From contig JACPFC010000032.1 of assembly GCA_016183175.1 (NCBI GenBank), positions 1-49,739 on the forward strand: DNA of 49,739 nucleotides, read 5' to 3'. Position numbers and translations under genes: made by a program. This document shows positions 27,877 through 36,596 of the stretch, piece after piece; within the stretch, counting starts at the first letter, position 1, and each line of letters starts with the position of its first letter. The notes beneath the pieces were generated by a model. The model was not told where the DNA came from. It saw nothing but the letters and a program-made list of their open reading frames with translations, and ran no database searches. Source of the DNA: Deltaproteobacteria bacterium. GTDB lineage: Bacteria > UBA10199 > SBBF01.

Positions 27877-29829
27877 TTATATGATGATTCGATTCACCCT
27901 TCTTTTGTAAATGAAATAATCATAAACCACCCGCGTCACCACCACCGCCGTCGTCAGCGTGGTGAGAATGCCGATCATAAGGGTGGTGGCAAAACCCTTG
28001 ATCGGGCCGCTACCGAACTGGTAGAGGACAATTCCGGCGATCAGGGTGGTCAGATTGCCGTCGATGATGGCCGACATGGCGTGCTCATAGCCCGATTCGA
28101 CAATCGACTTGGCCGTTTTTCCCAGCCGTTTTTCCTCGCGCATCCGCTCGAAGATAATCACGTTGGCATCCACCGCCATCCCCATGGTGAGCACAATGCC
28201 CGCAATGCCGGGGAGGGTGAGCGAGGCCTGAAACAACGCCAGGATGGCGAAGATAAAAAGGACGTTTAAGATCAACGCCATGTTGGCCAAAAGACCGCCG
28301 AGTTTGTAATAGCCCAGCATGAAAAGAAAAATGACGGCACAGGCAAAAAGCATGGAATTAATCCCGCTACGGATGGAATCGGCCCCCAGCGACGGTCCGA
28401 TCAGCGTCTTTGTCGCGATGGTGAGCGAGGCGGGGAGCGCCCCTTCGCGCAACAGAAGGGCCAGGTCCTCCGCCTCGTTCAAGAGCGACTGATAGCTCCC
28501 ATAGCCGAGCGTGATCTGCGCCTGCCCCCCCAGAATGGCCTCTTTGATCACCGGCGCGCTCGATACGACGCCGTCCAGCACAATGGCCATCCTTTTGCCC
28601 ACGTTGGACTTGGTGATGTCGCCGAAGTTTTTGGCGCCGATTTTGTTGAACGAAAGATTGACGTGCGGCTCATTCTGGCTTACCCCCACCTGCGCCGTCC
28701 GCAACATGTCGCCTGTCACGTCCGCCCGCTTTTTCACCAGATAGGGAGTGCCGTTGACCACCTCCTTGGTGATGGGGTCGCGGGTCAACTCGAAAAGGAT
28801 CTCGTCGTCTTCGGGAATTTTTCCCTTCAGCCCCTCGTTGATCTTGTCGACAATCTCCTTTGAATAGCCTTCCGGAATTTTGTTTTTCTCCCGCGCCTCG
28901 TTGATATGGTCGCTTACCGCCTGGGATTCCACGGAGTCATCCACCAGGCGGAATTCCAGAAGGCCGGTCTTGCGGATGACATCGATCACCCGGTCGGGGT
29001 TTTTCACCCCCGGAATCTCCACGATGATCCGGTCTTCCCCCTGAAGCTGGATGCCCGCCTCGGCCACCCCGTAACGGTCAATCCGGTTTCGCACCGCCTC
29101 CACCGCCTGCTTCAGCGTCATTTCGTGCAGATGCTGGACATATTCCGGCGTCATCTGCAAAACGGTGTAATCGGAAGAGGGGAGAGGCGTCAGTTGCGTC
29201 CCGAGGGGGCTCGCCCCAAGGGGGCTTGCCTTGATTTTTTGTAGAACTGGTTCGTGGGTTCCGGGCTGACCGAGGATAATGCGCAGGACATTATCGGCCC
29301 CTCCCCGCTCCACGTCGGCGAAAGGGATGTTTTGTTCCTTGAGCAAGGCGGCGACCTTTTGCAAAAGATCGGCCAGATCGCCCCCTCCCGCGATTTGAAA
29401 ATTGATTTCGGTGGGGGCCAGAACCGGATCGAGGACGTCGCCGAAATTTTCCCGCAGTTGGTCAAGAAAGAGGCTCCGTTTGTCGGCAGGGAGAAAAACG
29501 CGCACCCGGCTGGTTTTGGCCACACGCGCAAGCGCAAGGCCCGGAAAATCTTTTTGGGGGAGAATCCGCTCGATTTCGGTGATGAGGACATCCACGCGGT
29601 TTTTGACCGCCTCGTTTAAATCGACCTCCATCTCCAGGTAGAGCCCGCCTCTAAGGTCGAGCCCCAGATTTATCCCCTTTTTTGGAAAGTACCGGGCGAG
29701 GCCGGCAGGGGCCGCGTATTCCGAATCGGCGACTGACTTGAGATTAAAAAGGGTGGGAACAAGGATGTAGAGAGAGACCGCGACGGCCGCCAGAATGCCG
29801 ATGACCTTCCACTTATAGTATTCAGTCAT
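27877..29829 (-). CDS. secD: Protein translocase subunit SecD
   Basis: The 650 residues have an N-terminal span (10-28), the family motif GLDLRGGLYLEMEVDLNEAV (54-73), a large periplasmic part, and a C-terminal block of five spans with GIVLTMGMAVDANVIIFERM (near 545). The periplasmic domain contains a small tandem duplication, SPLGASPLGTQL, encoded by two GGGGGCTYGCC units (29207-29230), a repeat insertion not expected in SecD. It overlaps yajC by one base (TAATG) and precedes secF by 3 bp. Confidence 0.97.
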   Translation of the reverse strand: MTEYYKWKVIGILAAVAVSLYILVPTLFNLKSVADSEYAAPAGLARYFPKKGINLGLDLRGGLYLEMEVDLNEAVKNRVDVLITEIERILPQKDFPGLALARVAKTSRVRVFLPADKRSLFLDQLRENFGDVLDPVLAPTEINFQIAGGGDLADLLQKVAALLKEQNIPFADVERGGADNVLRIILGQPGTHEPVLQKIKASPLGASPLGTQLTPLPSSDYTVLQMTPEYVQHLHEMTLKQAVEAVRNRIDRYGVAEAGIQLQGEDRIIVEIPGVKNPDRVIDVIRKTGLLEFRLVDDSVESQAVSDHINEAREKNKIPEGYSKEIVDKINEGLKGKIPEDDEILFELTRDPITKEVVNGTPYLVKKRADVTGDMLRTAQVGVSQNEPHVNLSFNKIGAKNFGDITKSNVGKRMAIVLDGVVSSAPVIKEAILGGQAQITLGYGSYQSLLNEAEDLALLLREGALPASLTIATKTLIGPSLGADSIRSGINSMLFACAVIFLFMLGYYKLGGLLANMALILNVLFIFAILALFQASLTLPGIAGIVLTMGMAVDANVIIFERMREEKRLGKTAKSIVESGYEHAMSAIIDGNLTTLIAGIVLYQFGSGPIKGFATTLMIGILTTLTTAVVVTRVVYDYFIYKRRVNRIII

Positions 29830-30176
29830 TATTTTTTTGCCATCTGGGTTTCCGGCACGCCGCGCACCGTGTTCACCTGCGACCGGTCGAGCTTGATGGT
29901 CACGTTATTGGCGATTTGGAGCATGACAAACGACTCCGCCAGATCGCTGATTTTTCCGTAGATGCCGCCGTTGGTGACGACCTCATCCCCCCGTTTTAAT
30001 TCGTTGATCATCTTTTGCTTCTGTTTTTGTTGCTTCTGCTGGGGGCGGAAGATCAGAAAATAAAAAATGACAAAAATAAGGATGAGCGGCAGAAACATTC
30101 CAAAGAGTCCCCCTCCCGGCGCCTGTCCGGGGGCTGGTTGCTGTTCTTGAGCATGGACGGTTGAGATAAAATTCAT
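29829..30176 (-). CDS. yajC: Preprotein translocase accessory subunit YajC
   Basis: The 115 residues have a membrane span (about 24-44, LFGMFLPLILIFVIFYFLIF) followed by the signature RPQQKQQKQKQKMINELKRG, DEVVTNGGIYGKI and a beta-rich tail ending NTVRGVPETQMAKK. YajC associates with SecDF. It starts directly after the tgt stop and its TAA overlaps the secD ATG. Confidence 0.96.
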   Translation of the reverse strand: MNFISTVHAQEQQPAPGQAPGGGLFGMFLPLILIFVIFYFLIFRPQQKQQKQKQKMINELKRGDEVVTNGGIYGKISDLAESFVMLQIANNVTIKLDRSQVNTVRGVPETQMAKK

Positions 30177-31448
30177 TTAGTCACCTCGAATTTTGTTGAA
30201 AAAATTGTTTTTGAATTCCGGGAAGCGATCGTTTTCAATCGCAAGCCGCACCTCCCCTAACAGATTCAAAAAATAATGTAAATTGTGAATTGTGTTGAGC
30301 GCCGGCGACATTACCTCGCGGGAGAGGTAGAGGTGACGCAGATAGGCGCGCGAGTAATGGCAACAGGTGTAGCAACTGCAGGCCTCGTCGATGGGACGGC
30401 CATCTTCTGCATATTGATTCTGCTTGATTTGAATTGTCCCGCTGGGGACAAATAATTGACCGTTCCTCGCGTTGCGTGTGGGGATGACGCAGTCGAACAT
30501 ATCGATGCCGTGGTCGATGCAGGCGATGATATCCGTAGGCCACCCGACCCCCATGAGATAGCGGGAATAGTCGGATGGAATGAGAGACGCACAATAAGCC
30601 GCCATTTCGTACATCTGTTCGATCGGCTCGCCGACGGAGAGGCCGCCGATGGCGTAACCGGAGAATCGTGGATCGTGAATCCCTCCAAACTGCAGGCGGG
30701 CAGGCGTGGATCGTGAATCGTTAATTTGCATCAATCGTTCGAGACACTCCCTCCTCAATTCCCGATATATCCCTCCCTGAATTATGGCAAACAACGCCCT
30801 ACCTTCACTCTTTGTTTTTTGCTTTTCACTATCCACCATCCACGATCCACGATCCACTGCCTTCAACGACCTTTCTTCCCATCGCAACGACCTCTCCATC
30901 GACGCCCGGGTCTCTTCAATCGTCGCCGGATAAGGGGTGCAATCATCAAAAACCATCATGATGTCGGAGCCGAGCGCCTCCTGAATTTCAATGGAAAGCT
31001 CCGGCGTCATGAAATGGGGGCTTCCATCGACATGCGATTGAAAGTGCACCCCCTCTTCGGTGATCTTCGCCAGTTTGGTTTTTCTTAATTCTTCCAGCTC
31101 GGTGTGCCTTCCCCCCTGCTGGCGCTGGTCCGGTTCGCGGCCGAGGCTGAAGACCTGATACCCGCCGCTGTCGGTCAAAATGGGGCCGGGCCAGTTCATG
31201 AACCGGTGAAGTCCTCCCAGTTTTTCGACCAATTTGTGGCCTGGGCGCAGGTATAAATGATACGCATTGGCCAGAATAATCTCCGCCCCCATCCCCGCCA
31301 CCTCTTCGGGCTTCATCGCCTTGATGCTCCCCGCTGTTCCTACCGGCATGAAAACGGGGGTATGGATCAGGCCGTGAGGCGTGGTGATTTCACCGAGACG
31401 AGCCTTGGTGTTTTTGCCCTGTTTGGTGATTTTGAAAGAAAAAGACAT
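30177..31448 (-). CDS. tgt: tRNA-guanine transglycosylase, lengthened by repeat insertions
   Basis: Tgt inserts preQ1 at the wobble position of GUN tRNAs. The ATG at 31448 gives 423 residues, about 45-50 more than usual. Core motifs are present: PILTDSGGYQVFSL, VFDDCTPYPAT, FAIIQGGIYRELRRE, YAIGGLSVGEP, DMFDCVIPTRNARNGQLF (nucleophile Asp) and the zinc site CSCYTCCHYSRAYLRHLY. Extra segments are GREPDQRQQGGRHTELEE, VDRGSWMVDSEKQK and NDSRSTPARLQFGGIHDPR; the last two coincide with ATCCACG/GATCGTG heptamer arrays. A GTG at 31523 inside an 80-bp repeat could add 25 residues but is unlikely to be the native start. Confidence 0.95.
   Translation of the reverse strand: MSFSFKITKQGKNTKARLGEITTPHGLIHTPVFMPVGTAGSIKAMKPEEVAGMGAEIILANAYHLYLRPGHKLVEKLGGLHRFMNWPGPILTDSGGYQVFSLGREPDQRQQGGRHTELEELRKTKLAKITEEGVHFQSHVDGSPHFMTPELSIEIQEALGSDIMMVFDDCTPYPATIEETRASMERSLRWEERSLKAVDRGSWMVDSEKQKTKSEGRALFAIIQGGIYRELRRECLERLMQINDSRSTPARLQFGGIHDPRFSGYAIGGLSVGEPIEQMYEMAAYCASLIPSDYSRYLMGVGWPTDIIACIDHGIDMFDCVIPTRNARNGQLFVPSGTIQIKQNQYAEDGRPIDEACSCYTCCHYSRAYLRHLYLSREVMSPALNTIHNLHYFLNLLGEVRLAIENDRFPEFKNNFFNKIRGD
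30663..30725. repeat. GATCGTG heptamer array inside tgt
   Basis: GAATCGTGGATCGTGAATCC and GGCGTGGATCGTGAATCGTT flank a short spacer. In the minus-strand frame they encode NDSR...IHDPR between conserved tgt blocks. Confidence 0.8.
30825..30866. repeat. ATCCACN heptamer array inside tgt
   Basis: ACTATCC ACCATCC ACGATCC ACGATCC ACTGCC has a 7-bp period and encodes the extra VDRGSWMVDSEK segment of tgt. Confidence 0.85.
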
Positions 31449-31451
31449 AAG

Positions 31452-31527
31452 ATCGGGGGCTTTGCCGCTGGCGCCCCCGCACCCCCTGTTCGCTCGGACT
31501 GGCAAAGCCAGATCCTCGCTCACATGG
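31452..31527. repeat. 80-bp dispersed element, copy 1 (tgt start)
   Basis: ATCGGGGGCTTTGCCGCTGG, CGCCCCCGCACCCCC and TTCGCTCGGACTGGC through CTCGCTCACAT. It begins 4 bp upstream of the tgt ATG and occupies the place of its leader. Two stem-loops are possible (GGGGGC/GCCCCC and CTGGCAAAGCCAG). Confidence 0.9.
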
Positions 31528-31553
31528 AAAGGGGAACTAACCCGGAAGAAAAA

Positions 31554-33053
31554 TCAGCGCAACAGACTTTCGATGTTCTCGCGGGCAAACTCGGCGGAGC
31601 GGTCGGCCAGGGCCATGATGGTGAGATAGGGATTCACTTCGACGCACTGCGGATAGACGCTGGCATCCATCACAAAGAGCCACGGATGGCCATGCACCTG
31701 GCCGTACGAATTGACCACCGAATGGGCGACATCCTGCCCCATCCCGCATCCCCCTTGCGGATGCGCGGAGGTGAGCGTCACTTTGTTGAGGATCATGTTC
31801 TTTTCCGAGACATATTCCTTCAGTTTGTGCCGCTCGTCCCGATGAACAATCAGCTTGTCGGAGGCGGGAATCACCACCTGCTCGCAACCCGCCTCAAAAA
31901 AGATTTCGGCGGAGGCAATCTGCGCCAGGGTCAGGCTCCGGATCATGTCGGCGTCGATGCGATAGTGGACGGCGAATTTTTCCCCTCCAACGGCAATCCG
32001 GTTGTGGGCATGGGTCTCGTCATGGTGCAGAATGAGGATGGCCATCAGCCTGCGATAACTCGCCATAATCTCCTTTTCCTCCTCCCCCCAGGCCCCGATG
32101 TTCTTGGCCGCCACAAAGGGGTAGTAAAAACAGGTTTCGAGCAGGAATCGGTCCCTTTTTGAAAACTCGTCGCAATAGTAGGCCTTGGGGAATCCGCGAA
32201 CGCCGTCGATTTCCTCGGGGTGAATTCCGTAGACAATCATCGCGGGGTGAAAGGTGAGCCGGCGGCCCAAAACAGGGCTTGGGGCGGCAAGCCCCGATTT
32301 TAAAAGGAGGGCGGGCGATCGCACCGCCCCGGCGCAGACATAAATGACGCGCGCCTTGATGTGATAGTCCCCCTGCGGGTGATGATTGGGATGCGTCCCC
32401 TTCGGGGCGGAAGAAATCCGCGCCCATAACTCCCGCTCGCCGACTTTCGTCACATGGCAGTTGGGGACAAGCTCCACCCCGAGGCTCACCGCCTTGGGAA
32501 TTTGCACCTCCATCGTCCCCTGTTTTCCCCCGCTGGCGCAACCGAGGTTGCAGTAGCCGTACGGCTTGCAGGCCTTGGAGGTGTTGATCTTGAGCGGTCC
32601 TCCGGACCAGCCGAGACCATCCATCCCTTTTTTGAAGTATCGGTTGTTCGCATTGATATATTCGTCGGTCAATTCGTGGACGGAGAGTTCTTCCTCAATC
32701 CGTTGATAGCGGGGATTCAAGTCGGCAAGAGCGAGGTCGGGAATATTCCATTTGTCCAAGACATGCTGGGGGATGCGGAAGGTGGTGCCGGTAAAAAAGG
32801 TGGTGGAGCCCCCCACGCACCGCCCCTGCGCGATGGTCATGGCGCCGTCTTTTGTCTGCGTGCCGCCGCGGTCCCAGTAGAGGCGGGTCATGTTTTCTTC
32901 GGTCTGGTCGAAATATTCCCGCGTGGCATAGGGGCCGGACTCAAGGAGCAGGATGCGAAGCCCCTTTTTGGCGAGCGGCGCCAATTCCTTGGCGACAACC
33001 CCTCCCCCCGCGCCGGAGCCGACAACCGCAATGTCGCATTCGAGTTCCATCAT
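31554..33053 (-). CDS. GMC-family FAD-dependent oxidoreductase
   Basis: The 499 residues start with the FAD-binding DIAVVGSGAGGGVVAKEL, then LLLESGPYATREYFDQ and the GMC signature GRCVGGSTTFFTGTTFRIP (near 85). The C-terminal catalytic part includes TSAHPQGGCGMGQDV (active-site His of GMC enzymes) and VMDASVYPQCVEVNPYLTIM. The family oxidises alcohols. The substrate is unknown, but the sequence resembles choline-dehydrogenase-like and long-chain alcohol oxidase-like proteins. The upstream gene at 33118 encodes a small protein resembling the N-terminal domain of the second GMC enzyme in this window, so the two probably form one enzyme. Confidence 0.92.
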   Translation of the reverse strand: MMELECDIAVVGSGAGGGVVAKELAPLAKKGLRILLLESGPYATREYFDQTEENMTRLYWDRGGTQTKDGAMTIAQGRCVGGSTTFFTGTTFRIPQHVLDKWNIPDLALADLNPRYQRIEEELSVHELTDEYINANNRYFKKGMDGLGWSGGPLKINTSKACKPYGYCNLGCASGGKQGTMEVQIPKAVSLGVELVPNCHVTKVGERELWARISSAPKGTHPNHHPQGDYHIKARVIYVCAGAVRSPALLLKSGLAAPSPVLGRRLTFHPAMIVYGIHPEEIDGVRGFPKAYYCDEFSKRDRFLLETCFYYPFVAAKNIGAWGEEEKEIMASYRRLMAILILHHDETHAHNRIAVGGEKFAVHYRIDADMIRSLTLAQIASAEIFFEAGCEQVVIPASDKLIVHRDERHKLKEYVSEKNMILNKVTLTSAHPQGGCGMGQDVAHSVVNSYGQVHGHPWLFVMDASVYPQCVEVNPYLTIMALADRSAEFARENIESLLR

Positions 33054-33065
33054 ATACTGCAGGGA

Positions 33066-33136
33066 CCAGGGCTTAGGGATTAGGGTCTAGGGTTCTTTTT
33101 ATCCTAAACCCTATGCCCTAAACCCTACTCCCTGTT
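33066..33136. repeat. TAGGGTN heptamer arrays in inverted pair
   Basis: CTTAGGGATTAGGGTCTAGGG is followed after TTCTTTTTA by CCTAAACCCTATGCCCTAAA and CCCTACTCCCTG. Both halves have a 7-bp period and together can form a long hairpin between the GMC gene and its accessory gene. Confidence 0.88.
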
Positions 33137-33540
33137 ACTAATGGCCCTTCATAGCGAATCGCTGTCCATGATTCCGGCTGGGTATAGTAACCCCAGTAGA
33201 CAAAAACCTTGATCCCCCAGAATCCCAGACGGACCTTTGAGATCCGAAAATGTTCCATTTTTTTCAGATAGTCGATTTTTTGCTCCCGTGCGAGAGCGGT
33301 GAAGGACTTTCGAAAATAAAAAACGGCAAAATACTGGAGAAAAACAAAAAAGAGTTTCAGGAGAAGCTGTTTGGCTTTTTCCTGCTCAAGGATCAGGAGC
33401 TCGGCCCGCCGCGCTGTTTCCATGGTGTTGGCGGGGAGATCGGCTTTGTCGCGGACGGGGAGAATCTGCTCGGCAAACGCGAGGAAAACCTTGAGGAAAA
33501 AAGGGGAAAAAAATTGAAGGGGAGCGCCCATAAAAATCAT
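33118..33540 (-). CDS. Small accessory subunit of the GMC oxidoreductase
   Basis: The 140 residues are helical with long hydrophobic patches (LLLKLFFVFLQYFAVFYF, GFWGIKVFVYWGYYTQPESW). Its C-terminal third, KVFVYWGYYTQPESWTAIRY, matches HAFIYAAYYSNHEISAKLGF in the N-terminal domain of the fused GMC protein at 44164-46224. This layout is like the small subunit 3 of gluconate 2-dehydrogenase-type complexes. The gene precedes the GMC gene with only a repeat hairpin between, and its final codons and stop lie in that repeat. Confidence 0.65.
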   Translation of the reverse strand: MIFMGAPLQFFSPFFLKVFLAFAEQILPVRDKADLPANTMETARRAELLILEQEKAKQLLLKLFFVFLQYFAVFYFRKSFTALAREQKIDYLKKMEHFRISKVRLGFWGIKVFVYWGYYTQPESWTAIRYEGPLVTGSRV

Positions 33541-33855
33541 TCAATGAGCCAAACGTCTTTCGAGTTCGTGCACGGCAAGTTCAAGCGTGGCAATTCGGGC
33601 TTCGTAACGGTCGTATTTTTCGTGAGATGTTTTGATATGTCTGATGTCTTTTCGCAGTTGATCGATTCCTTGATGGAGGACATCGATGCTTTTATGCATC
33701 TTGTCCATATCTTTCCTGATGTTGGTGCAAACAGTTAAAAGGGCCGTAAAACGATTTTCGATTTTACGGTTCGCATCATCAAACCGGTCGTTCATCTTTT
33801 TAAACCAGCCCTCAAACTGTTTAATGTGCTTTTCTTCCATAGTGGAGGTTGACAT
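33541..33855 (-). CDS. Coiled-coil protein of unknown function
   Basis: The 104 residues are rich in Lys, Glu and Asp with heptad spacing (KMNDRFDDANRKIENRFTAL, DVLHQGIDQLRKDIRHIKTS, EARIATLELAVHELERRL). It has no signal or span and resembles many small bacterial coiled-coil proteins of no known role. It lies directly upstream of the GMC accessory gene and 33 bp downstream of alaS on the same strand. ATG at 33855 or 33840 is possible. Confidence 0.65.
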   Translation of the reverse strand: MSTSTMEEKHIKQFEGWFKKMNDRFDDANRKIENRFTALLTVCTNIRKDMDKMHKSIDVLHQGIDQLRKDIRHIKTSHEKYDRYEARIATLELAVHELERRLAH

Positions 33856-33888
33856 CTAACCTGAACAATTCAATCAAGTCAAAATAAA

Positions 33889-36549
33889 TCACAGTAACGA
33901 TTCCAGCTTCTTGAACGCCTCCGGCAATTTTTCCGGCAAATTCCCTCCAGCTTGCGCCATGTCCGGCCGTCCGCCCCCTTTGCCGCCGACAATGGCGGCG
34001 ATGTCGCGGATAAGGTCGCCCGCCTTGTACTTGCCGGTCAAGTCTTTGCTAACGGTAACAATAAGGGAAACTTTGCCTCCGGCTTTGGAGCCAATGAGAA
34101 CAATCCCGCTCCCCAGCCTGTTTTTTACCTGATCGGAAAAATCGCGAAGCGTTTTCAGGTCGTCGATATCCGTTTCAAATGCGAGGATGTTGACTCCCTT
34201 GACCTCCTTTACCCGGCTCATGAAGTCGGCGCCGCCGCCGGAGGCCACGCCACTGGTGGCCACGCCACTGGTGGCCATCTTTGTTTTGAGGCGCGAGAGT
34301 TCTTTTTCGAGCCCTTTTACCTGCTCCGCCAACTTTTGTACCCGTTGCGGCAGTTCGGCCGGCGTCGTTTTCAAAAGTTCCGCCAGGTGATCGACATTTT
34401 TTTCCAATTTTTGGAATTCGCGAAAGGCATCCATCCCGGTCACCGCTTCAATTCTTCGGATGCCGGAGGCAACCGACGACTCCCCGGTGATCTTGAAGAC
34501 ACCGATTTCGCCGGAATGATTCAAGTGGGTCCCACCGCAAAACTCCATGCTGTATGGGCCAACGGTCACAACGCGGACACGGTCGCCGTATTTGTCGCCA
34601 AAAAAGGCGAGCGCCCCTTTCTTTTGCGCCTCCTTGAAACTCATCTCTTCCTTCGTCACGGGATGATTCGCCTGAATCACCTCGTTCACCCGGCGCTCGA
34701 TTTCCTCGATTTGCGTCGGCGTCAGCGGCTCAAAATGGCTGAAGTCAAAACGGAGACGGTGCGGTTCGACAAGCGACCCGGCCTGTTTGACATGGTCACC
34801 GAGAATTTCGCGCAGGGCGGCATGGAGAATGTGCGTGGCGGTATGATTGAGCATCGTGGGGCGTCGGTAGCCGGTAGCCACTTCCAAATGGACCCGGTCT
34901 CCCACCTTCAACGTTCCGGCGGTAATCTTTCCCCGGTGGCTGATAATTCCCTCAACCGGCTTTTGGGTATCTTCCACCTCGACCGTGCAGGTATCGGAAT
35001 GGATCACACCGCGATCCCCCACCTGCCCTCCCCCTTCGCCGTAGAACGGGGAGGCCTCGGTAAAAACCTCAACACTTGATCCCTCGGAGCCCTTTTCAAC
35101 CCGTTTTCCTTCAACCATCAGGGCAGTCACCCTCGAGACGGTCGACAAATTTTCATAGCCGAGAAACCGGGTCTTTTTCCCTTCTTGGACCAACTGATGA
35201 TAAACTTCGCCGACCGCCGACTCGCCGGACCCTTTCCACGCCGCCCGCGCCCGCCCCTTCTGTTTTTCCATTTCTCGGTCGAAGATTTCGCGATCCACCG
35301 TCAGATGATTTTCGCGGGCGATCAGTTCGGTCAAGTCGATGGGAAAACCGAAGGTGTCGGTGAGTCTGAAGGCCGCCTCGCCGGAGAAGATTTTTCCTTT
35401 TTGGGCCTTGATCGTCCTGATTTCCGTATCCATCATTTCAAGGCCGCGCTCCAGTGTTTCGAGGAAACGCTCCTCCTCGTTTTGGATAACCTTGGTGATG
35501 AAACTTTGATTTTTCGCCAGCTCGGGATAGGCAGAACCCATTTCTTTCACCAGCACCGGGACAATCTCGAAAAGAATCGGCCGATTCACCCCCAAAAGCC
35601 TGCTGTGCCGGATTGCCCGGCGCATGATCCGCCGAAGCACATAGCCGCGCCCCTCGTTTGAGGGCTGGACCCCGTCGGAGATCAAAAAGGCCATGGCGCG
35701 GATATGGTCGGCCAGCACCCGCAGGGAAATGTCATAGGACCTATTGGTCCCGTAGGACTTGTTGGTTCTCTTTCCTATTTCCGCAATCAGCGGCAAAAAA
35801 AGATCGGAATCGTAGTTTGATTTCTTCTTTTGAAGCACCGTCGCAAGCCTCTCCAACCCCATGCCTGTATCGATGGAGGGTTTGGGTAAAGGAGTCATCG
35901 CCCCCTTTTCGTCGCGGTTGAACTGCATGAAGACAAGATTCCATATTTCCATGAAATCATCATCGTTGGTCGCGGGGTTCCCCTTCGCCGCCTTTCCCTC
36001 GTGGAGCCACTTGAGGTCGATTAAAATTTCGGAACAGGGGCCGCACGGGCCGGTGTCGCCCATCGCCCAGAAATTGTCTTTTTCTCCCAGTCGGATAATC
36101 CGCTCTTTTTTCACGCCGATCTGCTTGTGCCAGATTGCGTAAGCCTCGTCGTCGTCTTTGAAAACAGAAGCCCAGAGGGGTTCAACGGGAATTTTGACCA
36201 CCCCGGTTAAAAACTCCCAGGCAAACGCGATTGCCTCTTTCTTGAAATAGTCACCGAAAGAAAAATTTCCCAGCATCTCGAAAAAGGTGTGATGTCGCGG
36301 CGTCACGCCGACATTTTCCAGATCGTTGTGCTTTCCGGATACGCGTAGGCATTTTTGCGACGAAGTTGCCCGCCGGTAATTGCGCGTTTCGCGCCCGGTA
36401 AAGACATCCTTGAACTGCACCATCCCGGCATTGGTGAAAAAGAGGGTGGGATCGTTGAAGGGAATGAGGGACGAGCTGGCCACACGGGCGTGCCCCTTCC
36501 CTTCAAAGTATTTGAGGAACTTTTCGCGGATTCCGTTGCCGGAAAGCAT
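33889..36549 (-). CDS. alaS: Alanine--tRNA ligase
   Basis: The 886 residues carry the full domain order. The catalytic domain starts SGNGIREKFLKYFEGKGHAR with RHHTFFEMLGNFSFGDYFKK; the editing domain has HTATHILHAALREIL and FCGGTHLNHSGEIG (the His, Cys and His metal ligands); a coiled coil and a DHHA1-type C-terminus with VGGKGGGRPDMAQAGG follow. Two repeat insertions are visible: NKSYGTNRSYD near 240, from a 9-bp-period array, and ATSGVATSGVAS near 760, from a 15-bp tandem duplication. Both are in frame. A PIN/Phd pair separates it from recA upstream. Confidence 0.98.
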   Translation of the reverse strand: MLSGNGIREKFLKYFEGKGHARVASSSLIPFNDPTLFFTNAGMVQFKDVFTGRETRNYRRATSSQKCLRVSGKHNDLENVGVTPRHHTFFEMLGNFSFGDYFKKEAIAFAWEFLTGVVKIPVEPLWASVFKDDDEAYAIWHKQIGVKKERIIRLGEKDNFWAMGDTGPCGPCSEILIDLKWLHEGKAAKGNPATNDDDFMEIWNLVFMQFNRDEKGAMTPLPKPSIDTGMGLERLATVLQKKKSNYDSDLFLPLIAEIGKRTNKSYGTNRSYDISLRVLADHIRAMAFLISDGVQPSNEGRGYVLRRIMRRAIRHSRLLGVNRPILFEIVPVLVKEMGSAYPELAKNQSFITKVIQNEEERFLETLERGLEMMDTEIRTIKAQKGKIFSGEAAFRLTDTFGFPIDLTELIARENHLTVDREIFDREMEKQKGRARAAWKGSGESAVGEVYHQLVQEGKKTRFLGYENLSTVSRVTALMVEGKRVEKGSEGSSVEVFTEASPFYGEGGGQVGDRGVIHSDTCTVEVEDTQKPVEGIISHRGKITAGTLKVGDRVHLEVATGYRRPTMLNHTATHILHAALREILGDHVKQAGSLVEPHRLRFDFSHFEPLTPTQIEEIERRVNEVIQANHPVTKEEMSFKEAQKKGALAFFGDKYGDRVRVVTVGPYSMEFCGGTHLNHSGEIGVFKITGESSVASGIRRIEAVTGMDAFREFQKLEKNVDHLAELLKTTPAELPQRVQKLAEQVKGLEKELSRLKTKMATSGVATSGVASGGGADFMSRVKEVKGVNILAFETDIDDLKTLRDFSDQVKNRLGSGIVLIGSKAGGKVSLIVTVSKDLTGKYKAGDLIRDIAAIVGGKGGGRPDMAQAGGNLPEKLPEAFKKLESLL
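34246..34281. repeat. 15-bp tandem duplication in alaS
   Basis: GCCACGCCACTGGTG occurs twice in tandem and encodes ATSGVATSGV in the linker between the AlaS coiled coil and C-terminal domain. Confidence 0.8.
35735..35772. repeat. 9-bp-period array in alaS
   Basis: CATAGGACC TATTGGTCC CGTAGGACT TGTTGGTTC alternates a motif with its near-inverse every 9 bp. It encodes NKSYGTNRSYD. A similar sequence lies at 39088-39120. Confidence 0.75.
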
Positions 36550-36596
36550 AAGGATCTTTTTTACACAGGAAAGACCGGCCGAGGCAAATCTTTAAT

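Noticed and set aside
33952-35079. Long plus-strand open frame of 375 codons
   Set aside because: It lies entirely antisense to alaS, whose motifs are unmistakable, and its translation shows no domain.
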